From contig NZ_SJKA01000006.1 of assembly GCF_004331435.1 (NCBI RefSeq), positions 62,001-126,000 on the forward strand: a stretch of DNA of 64,000 nucleotides, in the 5' to 3' direction. Below are positions 35,663 to 43,474 of the stretch, in pieces. Under the pieces are notes generated by a model. That model was not told the DNA's origin. It saw nothing but the letters and a program-made list of their open reading frames with translations, and did no database searches. This stretch comes from Kribbella sindirgiensis (GTDB lineage: Bacteria > Actinomycetota > Actinomycetes > Propionibacteriales > Kribbellaceae). Numbering within the stretch: position 1 is the first letter of the stretch; each line of letters starts with the position of its first letter. The translations under genes were made by a program, and so were the position numbers.

Positions 35663-36562
35663 CTACGCCTGTGGGTGGAGGACGATCCGTCCGAACGGGC
35701 GGCTCTCGGCGAGTGCGCGATAGGCCGCTTGTATCTCCGAGAGTGGAAAGGTTGCGCCGATGGGTATGTCGAGGTCGCCCGAGGCGGCGAGTTCGGCCAG
35801 CTTCCGGAGGGCTGGAGCACCGCCTGCGTTTGCCGTGCCCAACGCCTTGACGCCCGTCCCCTTGGCTGCCTGGTAATCAACCACGGTGTTAATGCGCCCG
35901 GTAGGCACGCCTAGCGCCAGGGCAAGGTCGACGTAACCTGACCCGAACGCGTCGATGAAGGCATCGATCCGACGCCCGTCGGCTGCGGCACGGATGTTGT
36001 CGCTCACATCGTCGCCGTACGGGACGGGGATGATGCCATGCGCCCGCAAGCGACCTGCATTCGTTGGGCCTGCGATGCCGATGACCGTCGCACCTTTCCG
36101 TCGGGCCAGCTGTGCGGCCGTGAGACCGACCCCGCCAGACGCGGCGGATATGACGATGAGCTCACCGTCGCTGGCTTCGACAGCCTCGACGCTGGCCAAT
36201 CCGGCCATGGGTGTGACGTAGAGAGAACCGGCCACGTCCCATGACAGCACAGCCGGCTTCGCTATCAACTGTTCTGCAGGCACGGCGACGAACTCCGCGT
36301 GTGCCGACCAGTCTTGCGACCAACCGAGGACGTCATCGCCAACCTTGATGTCGTGCACGTCCGTGGCGACGGCTGTCACCGTCCCGGCAAGGTCGCGGAT
36401 AGGTACGTACGGCGATCCGTGCAGTGCGGATAAAGACCCCGGGTTGATGCACGACGCCTGAACCTGCACCACCGCATGACCTGGTGCAGCGTCGGGGACG
36501 GCCATCTCGTCGATCCACAGCTGCTCGATGCCGCCGAAGCGGTCGTACCGGACTATGCGCAT
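35663..36562 (-). CDS. NADP-dependent quinone oxidoreductase-like protein (zinc-free MDR)
   Basis: This 299-residue medium-chain dehydrogenase/reductase has an N-terminal GroES-like domain (GHAVVQVQASCINPGSL, DLAGTVTAV, GDDVLGWS) and a Rossmann domain with AASGGVGLTAAQLARRKGA (S-G-G-V-G-x-x-A). No structural or catalytic zinc ligands are seen, as in quinone oxidoreductases of the MDR family. ATG 36562 follows AAAGGA. It is 52 bases downstream of the TetR gene, in the same direction, so the pair probably forms an operon under self-control. Confidence 0.85.
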   Translation of the reverse strand: MRIVRYDRFGGIEQLWIDEMAVPDAAPGHAVVQVQASCINPGSLSALHGSPYVPIRDLAGTVTAVATDVHDIKVGDDVLGWSQDWSAHAEFVAVPAEQLIAKPAVLSWDVAGSLYVTPMAGLASVEAVEASDGELIVISAASGGVGLTAAQLARRKGATVIGIAGPTNAGRLRAHGIIPVPYGDDVSDNIRAAADGRRIDAFIDAFGSGYVDLALALGVPTGRINTVVDYQAAKGTGVKALGTANAGGAPALRKLAELAASGDLDIPIGATFPLSEIQAAYRALAESRPFGRIVLHPQA

Positions 36563-36614
36563 AGGTCGTCCTTTCCTGGATATGGACAACGGTGATGAAA
36601 TTCCTGAGCTCGGC

Positions 36615-37241
36615 TCATCGGCGCCGTAACAGGGGCAGGAGGATGTCGTCGACGAGGTGATCAAGGAATGCGCTGTCACAGGACTTCCCGGCGACGACAA
36701 GCCGGTGCACGATGACGGCCGGAGCGATCTCGGCGAACAGTTCCGCCGCGCGTGGTGCCAGCGCCTCGCCGTGCTCGATGGCTCCGCGGAATGACTCCTC
36801 GACCATTGCGGCCTCGTCGCGGTGCAGGATGCGCCGCATCCCCGCGGCGAGATCCGGGTCGCTGCGCATGCCGGCGAAGAGCGCGCCGAGCAGCCCGATC
36901 TCCTGCTCGGCGACCTGCTGCGCCAGCCAGGACACGATCTCCAATAGCCCGTCGCGCAGGTCGCGCGACGTGATCACGGGCGGAGTGGCGGCCACGCGCT
37001 GCTCGACCGCTGCGACGACCAGGGCGGCCTTGTTCGGGTGGCGTCGGTAGATCGTCGCCTTGGACACCCCGGCTCGAGCCGCGACCGCCTCGACCGACAT
37101 CTGCTCGTACCCAAGTTCGGTCAGCACCCACAGTGTCGCGTCGAGAATCGCCACATCACGCCCGATATCGCGCGGCCTGCCCCGTGCGCGCAGAACTCCC
37201 GGTGTCGACGTGGCCTGGTTCCGCGATGCTTCCCCTGGCAT
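36615..37241 (-). CDS. TetR/AcrR-family transcriptional regulator
   Basis: This 208-residue repressor has an N-terminal helix-turn-helix of the TetR type (AILDATLWVLTELGYEQMSV, then AARAGVSKATIYRRHPNKAAL) and an all-helical C-terminal ligand domain with LLGALFAGMRSDPDLA. It lies just upstream of the oxidoreductase and likely represses that gene and itself through the palindrome at 37256-37286. Inducer unknown. Confidence 0.9.
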   Translation of the reverse strand: MPGEASRNQATSTPGVLRARGRPRDIGRDVAILDATLWVLTELGYEQMSVEAVAARAGVSKATIYRRHPNKAALVVAAVEQRVAATPPVITSRDLRDGLLEIVSWLAQQVAEQEIGLLGALFAGMRSDPDLAAGMRRILHRDEAAMVEESFRGAIEHGEALAPRAAELFAEIAPAVIVHRLVVAGKSCDSAFLDHLVDDILLPLLRRR

Positions 37242-37255
37242 ACCTCACCCTTCGA

Positions 37256-37286
37256 TTTACAAAACGGTGCTGGATCGTATCGTAAA
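37256..37286. promoter_or_regulatory. TetR operator (imperfect palindrome)
   Basis: Arms TTTACAAAACG (37256-37266) and CGTATCGTAAA (37276-37286) match at 9 of 11 positions around a 9-base spacer. It lies 15 bases upstream of the TetR start. On the plus strand the right arm runs into AAAGGAGG, a good ribosome site for GTG 37299, but the frame there soon ends and looks like the start of a lost gene. Confidence 0.6.
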
Positions 37287-37439
37287 GGAGGCGCGACTGT
37301 GACGCAACCCAGGGCAACTGCCAGGTCGGATGGTCTTGGTGCGAGTGACGCCGTTTGTTGCCATCGGCCCCGTCTACGGCCGGTCCGCGAGGACGGCGCT
37401 CTACGAGTTCGATCCTGACGGCCACGGGTGAGGTTGCTG

Positions 37440-37886
37440 GCGGCAACGGGTGCGCTGTCGAGTTGACCCTCGGCGAGCCGGTCTCAGGGGCAGGATGGGA
37501 TCGCCTGTGCAGGTCACGTGCCGGAACCGGGCCCACGTCCCGCCGCCGTCGATCGCGACCGCCTCGTACAGGTGCCGCGGCGCGCCCAGCAACCCGGCGA
37601 GGAAGCTCACCATCGTGTTGCCGAGGCCCCAGACGCCCATCAGGGTCGGCGAGGGTGCGGCGCTCCTCTCGCCGTAGATCCAGCTCGACTCCGGCAACCC
37701 AACCTGTCGCTGCATGCTGTTGAGCAGCCCGAAGTCCCGGGTTGAGATCCAGATCCACAGCACCGAACTGGCGACTGCCGGCACCAGCGTCGGCAGGTAG
37801 TAGATCGTCCGCCACAACGACCGGCCGCGGATGCCCTGGTTGACCAGGATCGCGATGACGAAGGCGACCAGGAGAGGTCAGCGGCA
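37440..37886 (-). pseudogene. Fragment of a sugar ABC transporter permease (MalF type)
   Basis: The reverse strand reads PLLVAFVIAILVNQGIRG, then RTIYYLPTLVPAVASSVLW and YEAVAIDGGGTWARFRHVT, which is the EAA-loop region of MalF-type permeases (E-A-A/x-x-D-G-A form here as EAVAIDGGG). The frame then departs from the family and stops. Start, first helices and last helices are missing. A degraded piece of a lost sugar importer. Confidence 0.7.
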
Positions 37887-38017
37887 TGACGCCGAGCGTG
37901 CAGCATAGGCGATTCGCGTCCAGCCGCTGGCCCGCTGATTGGGGATGAGCCGGGTTCAGGTGCGTCGCCTCCAGCTCGCGCTGCAATTAGTGGTGGGTCA
38001 AGATCTCGCGGGTGGCG

Positions 38018-39181
38018 TCAGGACCGAAGGGTGCGCAGCCCTGCGCGGATTTCGCTGACCAGGATCTCGGGCTGTTCCATGGCCGCGAAGTGCCCGCCCT
38101 TGTCGGCCTCGCCGTAGTGGATGAGATTGCTGTACGTGTCTTCGATCCAGCTTCGTGGCAGGCGTGGGATGTCCCTCGGGAAGACGGTCACCGCGACCGG
38201 AAGCGCCAGCTTCGGGCCGGCGAAAGTAGCCGACTTGTTCTCCCAGTAGATGCGGGCGGACGACGCTGCGCTGTTGGTGAACCAGTAGAGGGATATCGCG
38301 TCGAGCATGTCGTCGATGCTGAGAGCGTCCTCGGCGAGACCGTGGTTGTCGGATTTGGACTGGAACTTCTCGTAGATCCAGGCTGCCTGACCAGCGGGAG
38401 AGTCCGCCAGGGCGAATCCGACAGTCTCCGGCTTCGTGCCCTGAAGGTGGCTCGAGCCACCGAGGTTGCCGGTGTAGAGAGCCAGGGTCTCCACGGCGTA
38501 GTGCTGTTCAGGCGACAAGGTGTCGGGTATCTGTGCGGGAAAGGCGTACTGGGTGTTCAGATGAATTCCGAGGAGCCCTTCAGGTTGCATGGCCCCGAGA
38601 GCGGTGGTGACGACGGCACCCCAATCGCCGCCTTGCGCGGCCCATCTCGTGTAGCCGAGACGCTGCATCAGCTCCACCCATGCGCTGGCGATGCGCGATA
38701 CCGTCCACCCGGTCTCCGTGGGCTTCTGGGAGAACCCGAACCCGGGAAGCGACGGAACGACGACGTCGAATGAATCGGCGGCGTCTCCTCCGAACGAAAC
38801 CGGATCGGTCAGTGGGCCGATCAGCTTCAGGAACTCGACGATCGAGCCCGGCCAGCCGTGCGTCAGTATCAGTGGCATCGCGTTGGGATTCTTGGACCTG
38901 ACGTGGATGTAGTGGATGTCCAGCCCATCGATCTCGGTCAGGAATTGGGGGAAGCGATTGAGCTCGGACTCGAAGCGCCGCCAGTCGTAGCCGTGCTTCC
39001 AGTAGTCGACCAGAGATCTGGCGTTCTCGACGCGAACCCCTTGCGACCAGTCGCCCACCGTTTCCGGATCCGGCCATCGAGTTCTGGCCAGTCGCTGCTT
39101 GAGGTCGTCGATCGCCGAATCCGAGATCGAGACGGTGAACGGGCGGACGAGGGTCGAGGCCGGCGGCGTCGGTGCGGTCAT
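38018..39181 (-). CDS. Epoxide hydrolase (EHN domain plus alpha/beta hydrolase)
   Basis: This 387-residue enzyme has the N-terminal EHN domain (VSISDSAIDDLKQRLART, RWPDPETV, YWKHGYDWR) and the alpha/beta hydrolase core: oxyanion HGWPGS, nucleophile region AQGGDWGAVV (Asp as the nucleophile, typical of epoxide hydrolases), and the catalytic His in DKGGHFAAMEQPE. The lid Tyr residues lie between. It opens epoxides to diols, with cytosolic location. AGGAGAAGAAGG precedes ATG 39181. It is divergent from a TetR gene and shares the operator array at 39225-39294. Confidence 0.9.
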   Translation of the reverse strand: MTAPTPPASTLVRPFTVSISDSAIDDLKQRLARTRWPDPETVGDWSQGVRVENARSLVDYWKHGYDWRRFESELNRFPQFLTEIDGLDIHYIHVRSKNPNAMPLILTHGWPGSIVEFLKLIGPLTDPVSFGGDAADSFDVVVPSLPGFGFSQKPTETGWTVSRIASAWVELMQRLGYTRWAAQGGDWGAVVTTALGAMQPEGLLGIHLNTQYAFPAQIPDTLSPEQHYAVETLALYTGNLGGSSHLQGTKPETVGFALADSPAGQAAWIYEKFQSKSDNHGLAEDALSIDDMLDAISLYWFTNSAASSARIYWENKSATFAGPKLALPVAVTVFPRDIPRLPRSWIEDTYSNLIHYGEADKGGHFAAMEQPEILVSEIRAGLRTLRS

Positions 39182-39224
39182 TGCCTTCTTCTCCTGGGCT
39201 TCGAAGCACGGCGCAACTCTCCGT

Positions 39225-39294
39225 TGCACACTAGTGTGCAGTCTACTTCGTTGCACACGGGTGTGCACTGTGATTCATTGCACACCGGTGTGCA
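39225..39294. promoter_or_regulatory. Three phased TetR operators TGCACACNNGTGTGCA
   Basis: Perfect or near-perfect 16-bp palindromes start at 39225 (centre TA), 39252 (centre GG) and 39279 (centre CG), each exactly 27 bases apart. The third overlaps a CATAAT -10 box (39293-39298) that lies seven bases upstream of GTG 39306 and so fits a leaderless TetR transcript. The array sits between the divergent epoxide hydrolase and TetR genes and should control both. Confidence 0.85.
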
Positions 39295-39305
39295 TAATTG
39301 GTGGT

Positions 39306-39905
39306 GTGCCCGCCGAGTCCTCCCGTGTGCGCTCGATGAACGAGACACGCGATCGCATCCTCGACGTCGCCCTCGATGTGCTGGGAGACAACCCCGACGC
39401 CGGAATGGGTGACATCGCCTCCGCTGCCGGTGTCGTCCGTCGCACCGTCTACGGCCATTTCCCCTCGCGCCTCGACCTGATTCGGACACTCACGGAACGG
39501 GCTGTCACCGAGATGACAGCTGTGCTCACCGAAGTCGACGCCTCCGGCGCTGAAGCGGACGCAATGTGGGTCGAATTCATCGCCCGCATCTGGCCGGTGG
39601 CACACCGGTACCGAGTGCTGTTGGCGCTGCGCCGCGGCGAGTACGGCGAGGCGATCCACGGCTTGCTCGGGCCGCTCGATGAACTCCTCGCCGACCTCGT
39701 GAAGCGAGGCCAAGACAGCGACGTGTTCGCACAACACCTGCCGCCAGGCATTCTGAGTCAGATTGCCTACGGCGTCGTGTTCGCCATCGCGGACAGCGAC
39801 CCGTCGAACGGGACCCTCGGCGCCCGAGCAGCGACGATCACGAGCCTGCTGATGCTGGGAGTTCCCGAGACACGCGCCATCGCACTCGTGGACGACCAGC
39901 CCTGA
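39306..39905 (+). CDS. TetR-family transcriptional regulator
   Basis: This regulator (199 residues from GTG 39306, 189 from ATG 39336) has the helix-turn-helix DIASAAGVVRRTVYGHFPSR and the helical ligand domain. No ribosome site precedes 39306, but a CATAAT box seven bases before it supports leaderless translation. It is divergent from the epoxide hydrolase with three operator palindromes between them, so it most likely represses both genes and responds to an epoxide or its product. Confidence 0.85.
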   Translation: MPAESSRVRSMNETRDRILDVALDVLGDNPDAGMGDIASAAGVVRRTVYGHFPSRLDLIRTLTERAVTEMTAVLTEVDASGAEADAMWVEFIARIWPVAHRYRVLLALRRGEYGEAIHGLLGPLDELLADLVKRGQDSDVFAQHLPPGILSQIAYGVVFAIADSDPSNGTLGARAATITSLLMLGVPETRAIALVDDQP

Positions 39906-39949
39906 CCCGCAGCACTCGAGGACTGCTTGTTCATGGGTGATGCGGTCGG

Positions 39950-40397
39950 TCAGCGAATGAGGCGGTTCAGCAATTCGCCGAGGGCCTGGCGCTCGCAGTC
40001 GGTCCAGGGCCGGCAAAATGTGCTGGCAGCGCATTGGCGGCACTGCTCGGCTGCCCGGCGACCGCCATCCGCGAAGTTGCCAGCACCGAGCTCGAGATCT
40101 GATCGCGCCGCCGAGCCGTCAGCGGAGCAATCCGCCGGGCCAATGGGCGTCATGGTCCTTGCGCATCCGCTTGATGTCGCTGAAGACGCCGGGCAAAGCG
40201 CCCGGCAGATCGCTGACCAGCTCGGGCACGCCCGGCCGTCACTGCCCCAGGATGTCTACATGGGACGGAAGGCGAAGAACCCGGCAGCAGCCGCCGCACT
40301 GGAGGCAGCTCTCAACACATCACCCGAGGTTGCCGACCGACTCCGACACGGTGGCCCGGCCGATACGTCCGACACCTACGGGTCCGACGTGGCGTAG
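39950..40397 (+). pseudogene. C-terminal remnant of a tyrosine integrase
   Basis: From about 40140 the frame reads AGQSARQIADQLGHARPSL, then QDVYMGRKAKNPAAAAAL, which is the end of the catalytic domain including the active-site Tyr in D-V-Y-M. The H-x-x-R box just before is degraded and everything upstream is unrecognisable. It ends 40 bases before a terminator hairpin and the tRNA-derived repeat, as expected for an integrase beside its attachment site. Confidence 0.75.
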
Positions 40398-40437
40398 GAC
40401 ACAAAGCATGGGATAAAGCCTGGGACCCACAGAAGCG

Positions 40438-40469
40438 AAAGCCCTGGTCACCGTCGTGACCAGGGCTTT
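40438..40469. terminator. Terminator of the tRNA half-gene (copy 1)
   Basis: A perfect 14-bp stem (40438-40451/40456-40469) with a 4-base loop, flanked by A and T runs on both sides, so it can act in both directions. It lies immediately 3' of the tRNA half on the minus strand. Confidence 0.8.
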
Positions 40470-40470
40470 T

Positions 40471-40641
40471 GTGCGCCGCCAGGGACTCGAACCCCGAACC
40501 CGCTGATTTCCAGCTGAGACTGACCAGCGTCGGTCACTGGTGAGCCAAAGCTCTTATAAGTAAAGGATCCCGCGACTGCTCGGTTCGCATTAGTTCTCAT
40601 CAGCAACCATCCTCTCGCGCTGATTGAGGTGCGTAAAGAGG
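40471..40641 (-). repeat. Attachment-site repeat, left copy (3' half of a tRNA, probably tRNA-Lys)
   Basis: The minus strand reads the anticodon stem end ATCAG, variable loop, T arm GGGTTCGAGTCCC and acceptor GGCGGCGCAC of a tRNA, the classic target of tyrosine integrases. Together with about 130 more bases on the element side it matches 57959-58128 with scattered changes. No complete tRNA gene is in the window; only the 3' half exists at both places, so both are element-borne or scar copies. Confidence 0.8.
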
Positions 40642-40718
40642 TGCGTCGTCGGTTGGTCGATCCGTTGGCGGACCTGTCGTAGGAAGGTTGTCCGGCGGTC
40701 TGTGCGGTGACCTGTTGT

Positions 40719-41618
40719 TCAGATCCACTGAGCGTTGTCTGGATCCCAGTCCTTACCTCGGGCGTGGCCGCTGATGAGTGGGTCTGCGAAGGCTGTGATC
40801 ACCGCGACTGCATCCGCGAAGCTGGTTGGGTAGCCGGTAGCGGCTGGGCCTTGGCGTCGTAGCCATGCGGTGTAGGAGGGCTGTCGTTGCTGGGGGAGAT
40901 CGGTGATGCTCGAGCTGAGTGGTCGCAAGGTGATTCGTCGGTGGGCTGCGGTGGCTTCGAGAGCAGTGGTCACCTCGTCGGCGTGGAGGGTGTTGGCGCG
41001 TAGCAGGCGGTAGAGGTCGGCGTAGTCGCGGTCGCGGGTGTTGAGGTCGCCGAGTTCGATGGCGGTGGACAGTTTCTCTGCGATGACGGTGGCGAGTGGA
41101 TAGCCGAGGATGGTGAAGGTCCCGGCGTCCAGTAGTTGTTGGTACTCGATGAATTGAGGTTCGGGGGTGACGGGATCGCCGATACTGACGTCGAGTTGGA
41201 GTTTGAGTTGTGCGCGGGCGATAGTGGCGGGCATGACGAGGCGGAGTCCGTGGTAGCGGCCGTCGTCTCGAATCGGCGCGGTTCTCAGGTTTCCGCCGTC
41301 GAACGTGACTCCGTCGTCGACTTCGGTCGCTGCAATTGCGTTGATCCGTCGGGTGATCTCGGTGTCCTCGCCGGTGAAGGCTTGCCCGAGAATGTCGATG
41401 TCTCGGGTCGTGCGGCGTGCGCCGAACTGGGCCAGGAGCAGTCCGCCCTTGAGGATGAAGTGTTCGCGGCTGGCTGGAGATGTGGCGAGCCGGTAGAGGA
41501 ATCGTTCGAGGACGTACTCGACCATGATTTCGTCGGTTGCGCGCCGTTCGCGGCGTGCTGAGTTCCGCAGGTCGTTGTAGACGCGACCGGCGGTGGTGTC
41601 GCGGGCTGGGTTGACCAT
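40719..41618 (-). CDS. abiEii: AbiEii-type nucleotidyltransferase toxin
   Basis: This 299-residue protein has the AbiEii/DUF1814 toxin core: HFILKGGLLLAQFGARRTT then RDIDILG (the K-G-G and D-x-D nucleotidyltransferase motif), LQLDVSIGDP, and AEKLSTAIELGDLNTRDRD (the K and D-Y motif). AbiEii modifies a cellular target, probably tRNA 3' ends in related toxins, and aborts infection. It starts within the stop of the antitoxin gene (TGATG), the standard order of type IV toxin-antitoxin operons. It appears intact. Confidence 0.88.
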   Translation of the reverse strand: MVNPARDTTAGRVYNDLRNSARRERRATDEIMVEYVLERFLYRLATSPASREHFILKGGLLLAQFGARRTTRDIDILGQAFTGEDTEITRRINAIAATEVDDGVTFDGGNLRTAPIRDDGRYHGLRLVMPATIARAQLKLQLDVSIGDPVTPEPQFIEYQQLLDAGTFTILGYPLATVIAEKLSTAIELGDLNTRDRDYADLYRLLRANTLHADEVTTALEATAAHRRITLRPLSSSITDLPQQRQPSYTAWLRRQGPAATGYPTSFADAVAVITAFADPLISGHARGKDWDPDNAQWI

Positions 41619-42232
41619 CAGGCAAGCACTGCTTCGACGGCGGGCCGGATGACGGACAGAGCGTGCAGTTCACGCGCGATGCGTTGCAGATCGCCGACTC
41701 CGTCAGGCCCACTGGTTCGCAGGTACCGTCCGAGTGCGGCGAGGGCGAGTGTGTGGCCGATGCGGTTGCGGTGGCGCATGGCATCGACGACGCTGCGGGC
41801 TGCGTCGTAGACCGGCACGAACTCGCCTGGCGCCGCCTCGTACTGCTCGATGTTGAGGTCGAAGGTTTTCGCGGCGTACTGCGCGACGACGGTGGGCGGG
41901 TAGGAGATCGCCGGACGGCGGGTGCCACGCGGTACGGCGATATGTACGGCGGCCGGTATGTCGTCGATCAGCTCGTGCAGCGCGAGAGCGGACTCACCGC
42001 AGACGACCGCGTGGGATGCTCGTGTGTGTACAGCCAGCAGATCGAGGTGCGCTGTCTCCGGGGCGTCTGACTGACGGTAAACGCCGCGCGAGAGTTCAAT
42101 CGCGGCGCCTTCGCTGACCAGCGTCGCCAGATCCCGCGACGGCAGGCCGGCCTGGCGCGCCCGCGCCGTGGTGAAAGTAGGCGGCAGCATCGCGAGCCGT
42201 TGGCGTGCGCGAGGCGGCTCGACGGGCGTCAT
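41618..42232 (-). CDS. abiEi: AbiEi-type antitoxin
   Basis: This 204-residue antitoxin has the AbiEi helix-turn-helix (LPPTFTTARARQAGLPSRDL, GAAIELSRGVYR) and the C-terminal domain with VCGESALALHELIDDIP then VHIAVPRGTRRP. AbiEi antitoxins repress their own promoter and neutralise AbiEii indirectly. ATG 42230-42232 is seven bases after a TATGAT box, so the mRNA is probably leaderless; an ATG at 42244 lies inside that box and is rejected. It is cotranscribed with the toxin. Confidence 0.85.
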   Translation of the reverse strand: MTPVEPPRARQRLAMLPPTFTTARARQAGLPSRDLATLVSEGAAIELSRGVYRQSDAPETAHLDLLAVHTRASHAVVCGESALALHELIDDIPAAVHIAVPRGTRRPAISYPPTVVAQYAAKTFDLNIEQYEAAPGEFVPVYDAARSVVDAMRHRNRIGHTLALAALGRYLRTSGPDGVGDLQRIARELHALSVIRPAVEAVLA

Positions 42233-42638
42233 GTACCAAATCATACCCCATGGCGGTGTTGAAGGGTGCGATTTGATACACGCTATCGATGATCCGGAAG
42301 GTGAGATGGTCGCCGAGGTCGACGTCGACCAGTTCGGTCAGTGCTTTCTCGGCCTCGGCGAGATTGGTCGCGTGCTGGGCTGCTAGGTCCATGTCCTTGG
42401 TGGTGCGCGAGCGGGGCACGCGGGCGAGCATGCTCATGCCGCCCTTGAGGAGCCAATCGGTCTGCTCGCCGTGGGCGAAGACTCGGGTGAGGAACCTGTC
42501 GAAGCGCGCTTGTCGGATCTGGGCGTCGATGCTGGCGGCGCTGACGCCGGGGCCTGCTTGCTGGGCTGCTTTCTTCGCGGCGTCCTTGATCGCCAGTTCC
42601 AGGGATTGCCAGTCGGCGTAGCCCTCATGGTCAGTCAT
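42096..42638 (-). pseudogene. Truncated AbiEii-type toxin
   Basis: The frame starts with ATG 42638 overlapping the antitoxin stop and shows the toxin core TDWLLKGGMSMLARVPRSRT and KDMDLAAQ (K-G-G and D-x-D). The match to the family ends near residue 131 (PFNTAMGYDL) exactly where the first AbiE promoter begins. The last 50 residues are the antisense of the neighbouring antitoxin gene. The K/D-Y half of the enzyme is gone, so it should be inactive. Confidence 0.75.
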
Positions 42639-43288
42639 GGTCCCATCCTTCCGGAGTGACGCCGGCCAGCTCGAACAGGTTGTTCGCAAAGGGAGTTGGC
42701 GTCGCTCCTGCGTCGCGCTGCGGTGGGATCGGGGTAGGACGCGAGCCGGTCGGGTGCCACGAGCTTGTCGGCGCGGACCGCGCCACGCACGGCGTCGGCG
42801 ATCAGGGACAGGTCGGTTCCGAGCTCGACGAGATCTGCGATCGTGCGTTCGACGGTCAGGGTGGGGACGCCATCGACGGGCATTACCTCGGCATGGGTCA
42901 GTTGCCGGATGCGCAGACGTACGCCGGGACGCCGGGTTCCCTTGCGTGCTGGCACGATGAAGTCGAAGCCGTTGAGGAAGTAGTCGCCGATTTCGTGAAT
43001 GTTCGCCGCCGTGATGCCGGCTGCCACGATCGATGCGACGCCGGCCGCGGTGCGGGGGGGCGGTCGCTCCACCAAGGCCAGCCAGGTTGCGTAGATTGCT
43101 TCGTGATCCTGTGGTGGCGCTCCGGCAATGCGGTACACGCCCTGTGCCACACGCTCGATGACGCCGGCTGACGCCATCCGGGACAGCTGCTTGCGGGGGA
43201 CGCCGGCCTTCTGGGCCTGGGCAGTGGTGACCAGGCCCCACCGGCGTGCCGCGATGGAGCCGAGCCGTACCAGCGTCGAATCAGCCAT
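42635..43288 (-). CDS. AbiEi-type antitoxin with a truncated partner
   Basis: This 217-residue antitoxin has the helix-turn-helix RWGLVTTAQAQKAGVPRKQL, SAGVIERVAQGVYRIAG and the AbiEi-4-type C-terminal domain with VPTLTVERTIADLVELGTDL. The C-terminus is rich in Arg (ARRRSDAN) and may have been altered. ATG 43288 is preceded by CATAGT; no good ribosome site is visible. The gene is complete although its toxin is not, so it could serve as a solitary regulator or a trans-antitoxin. Confidence 0.8.
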   Translation of the reverse strand: MADSTLVRLGSIAARRWGLVTTAQAQKAGVPRKQLSRMASAGVIERVAQGVYRIAGAPPQDHEAIYATWLALVERPPPRTAAGVASIVAAGITAANIHEIGDYFLNGFDFIVPARKGTRRPGVRLRIRQLTHAEVMPVDGVPTLTVERTIADLVELGTDLSLIADAVRGAVRADKLVAPDRLASYPDPTAARRRSDANSLCEQPVRAGRRHSGRMGP

Positions 43289-43474
43289 TGCAACTATGGT
43301 GTCCAGTTTCGGGGACAAACGTTGTCGCAATCTCCGCGGAGGGGTCGCGCCCGAGTGGGGCTGGGTCAATGGACCAAATTGACGGGAGGTCAAGTGCCGG
43401 GAGATGTCGCGTCCCGCAGTTCTACGCCGGCGTAAGGGGGATGGGGCGGTCTTGCGCCCTGGCAGGATGGTCGC

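Noticed and set aside
40471..40508. A functional tRNA gene on the minus strand
   Set aside because: Only the 3' half (anticodon-stem end, T arm, acceptor) is present; no 5' half with D arm follows.
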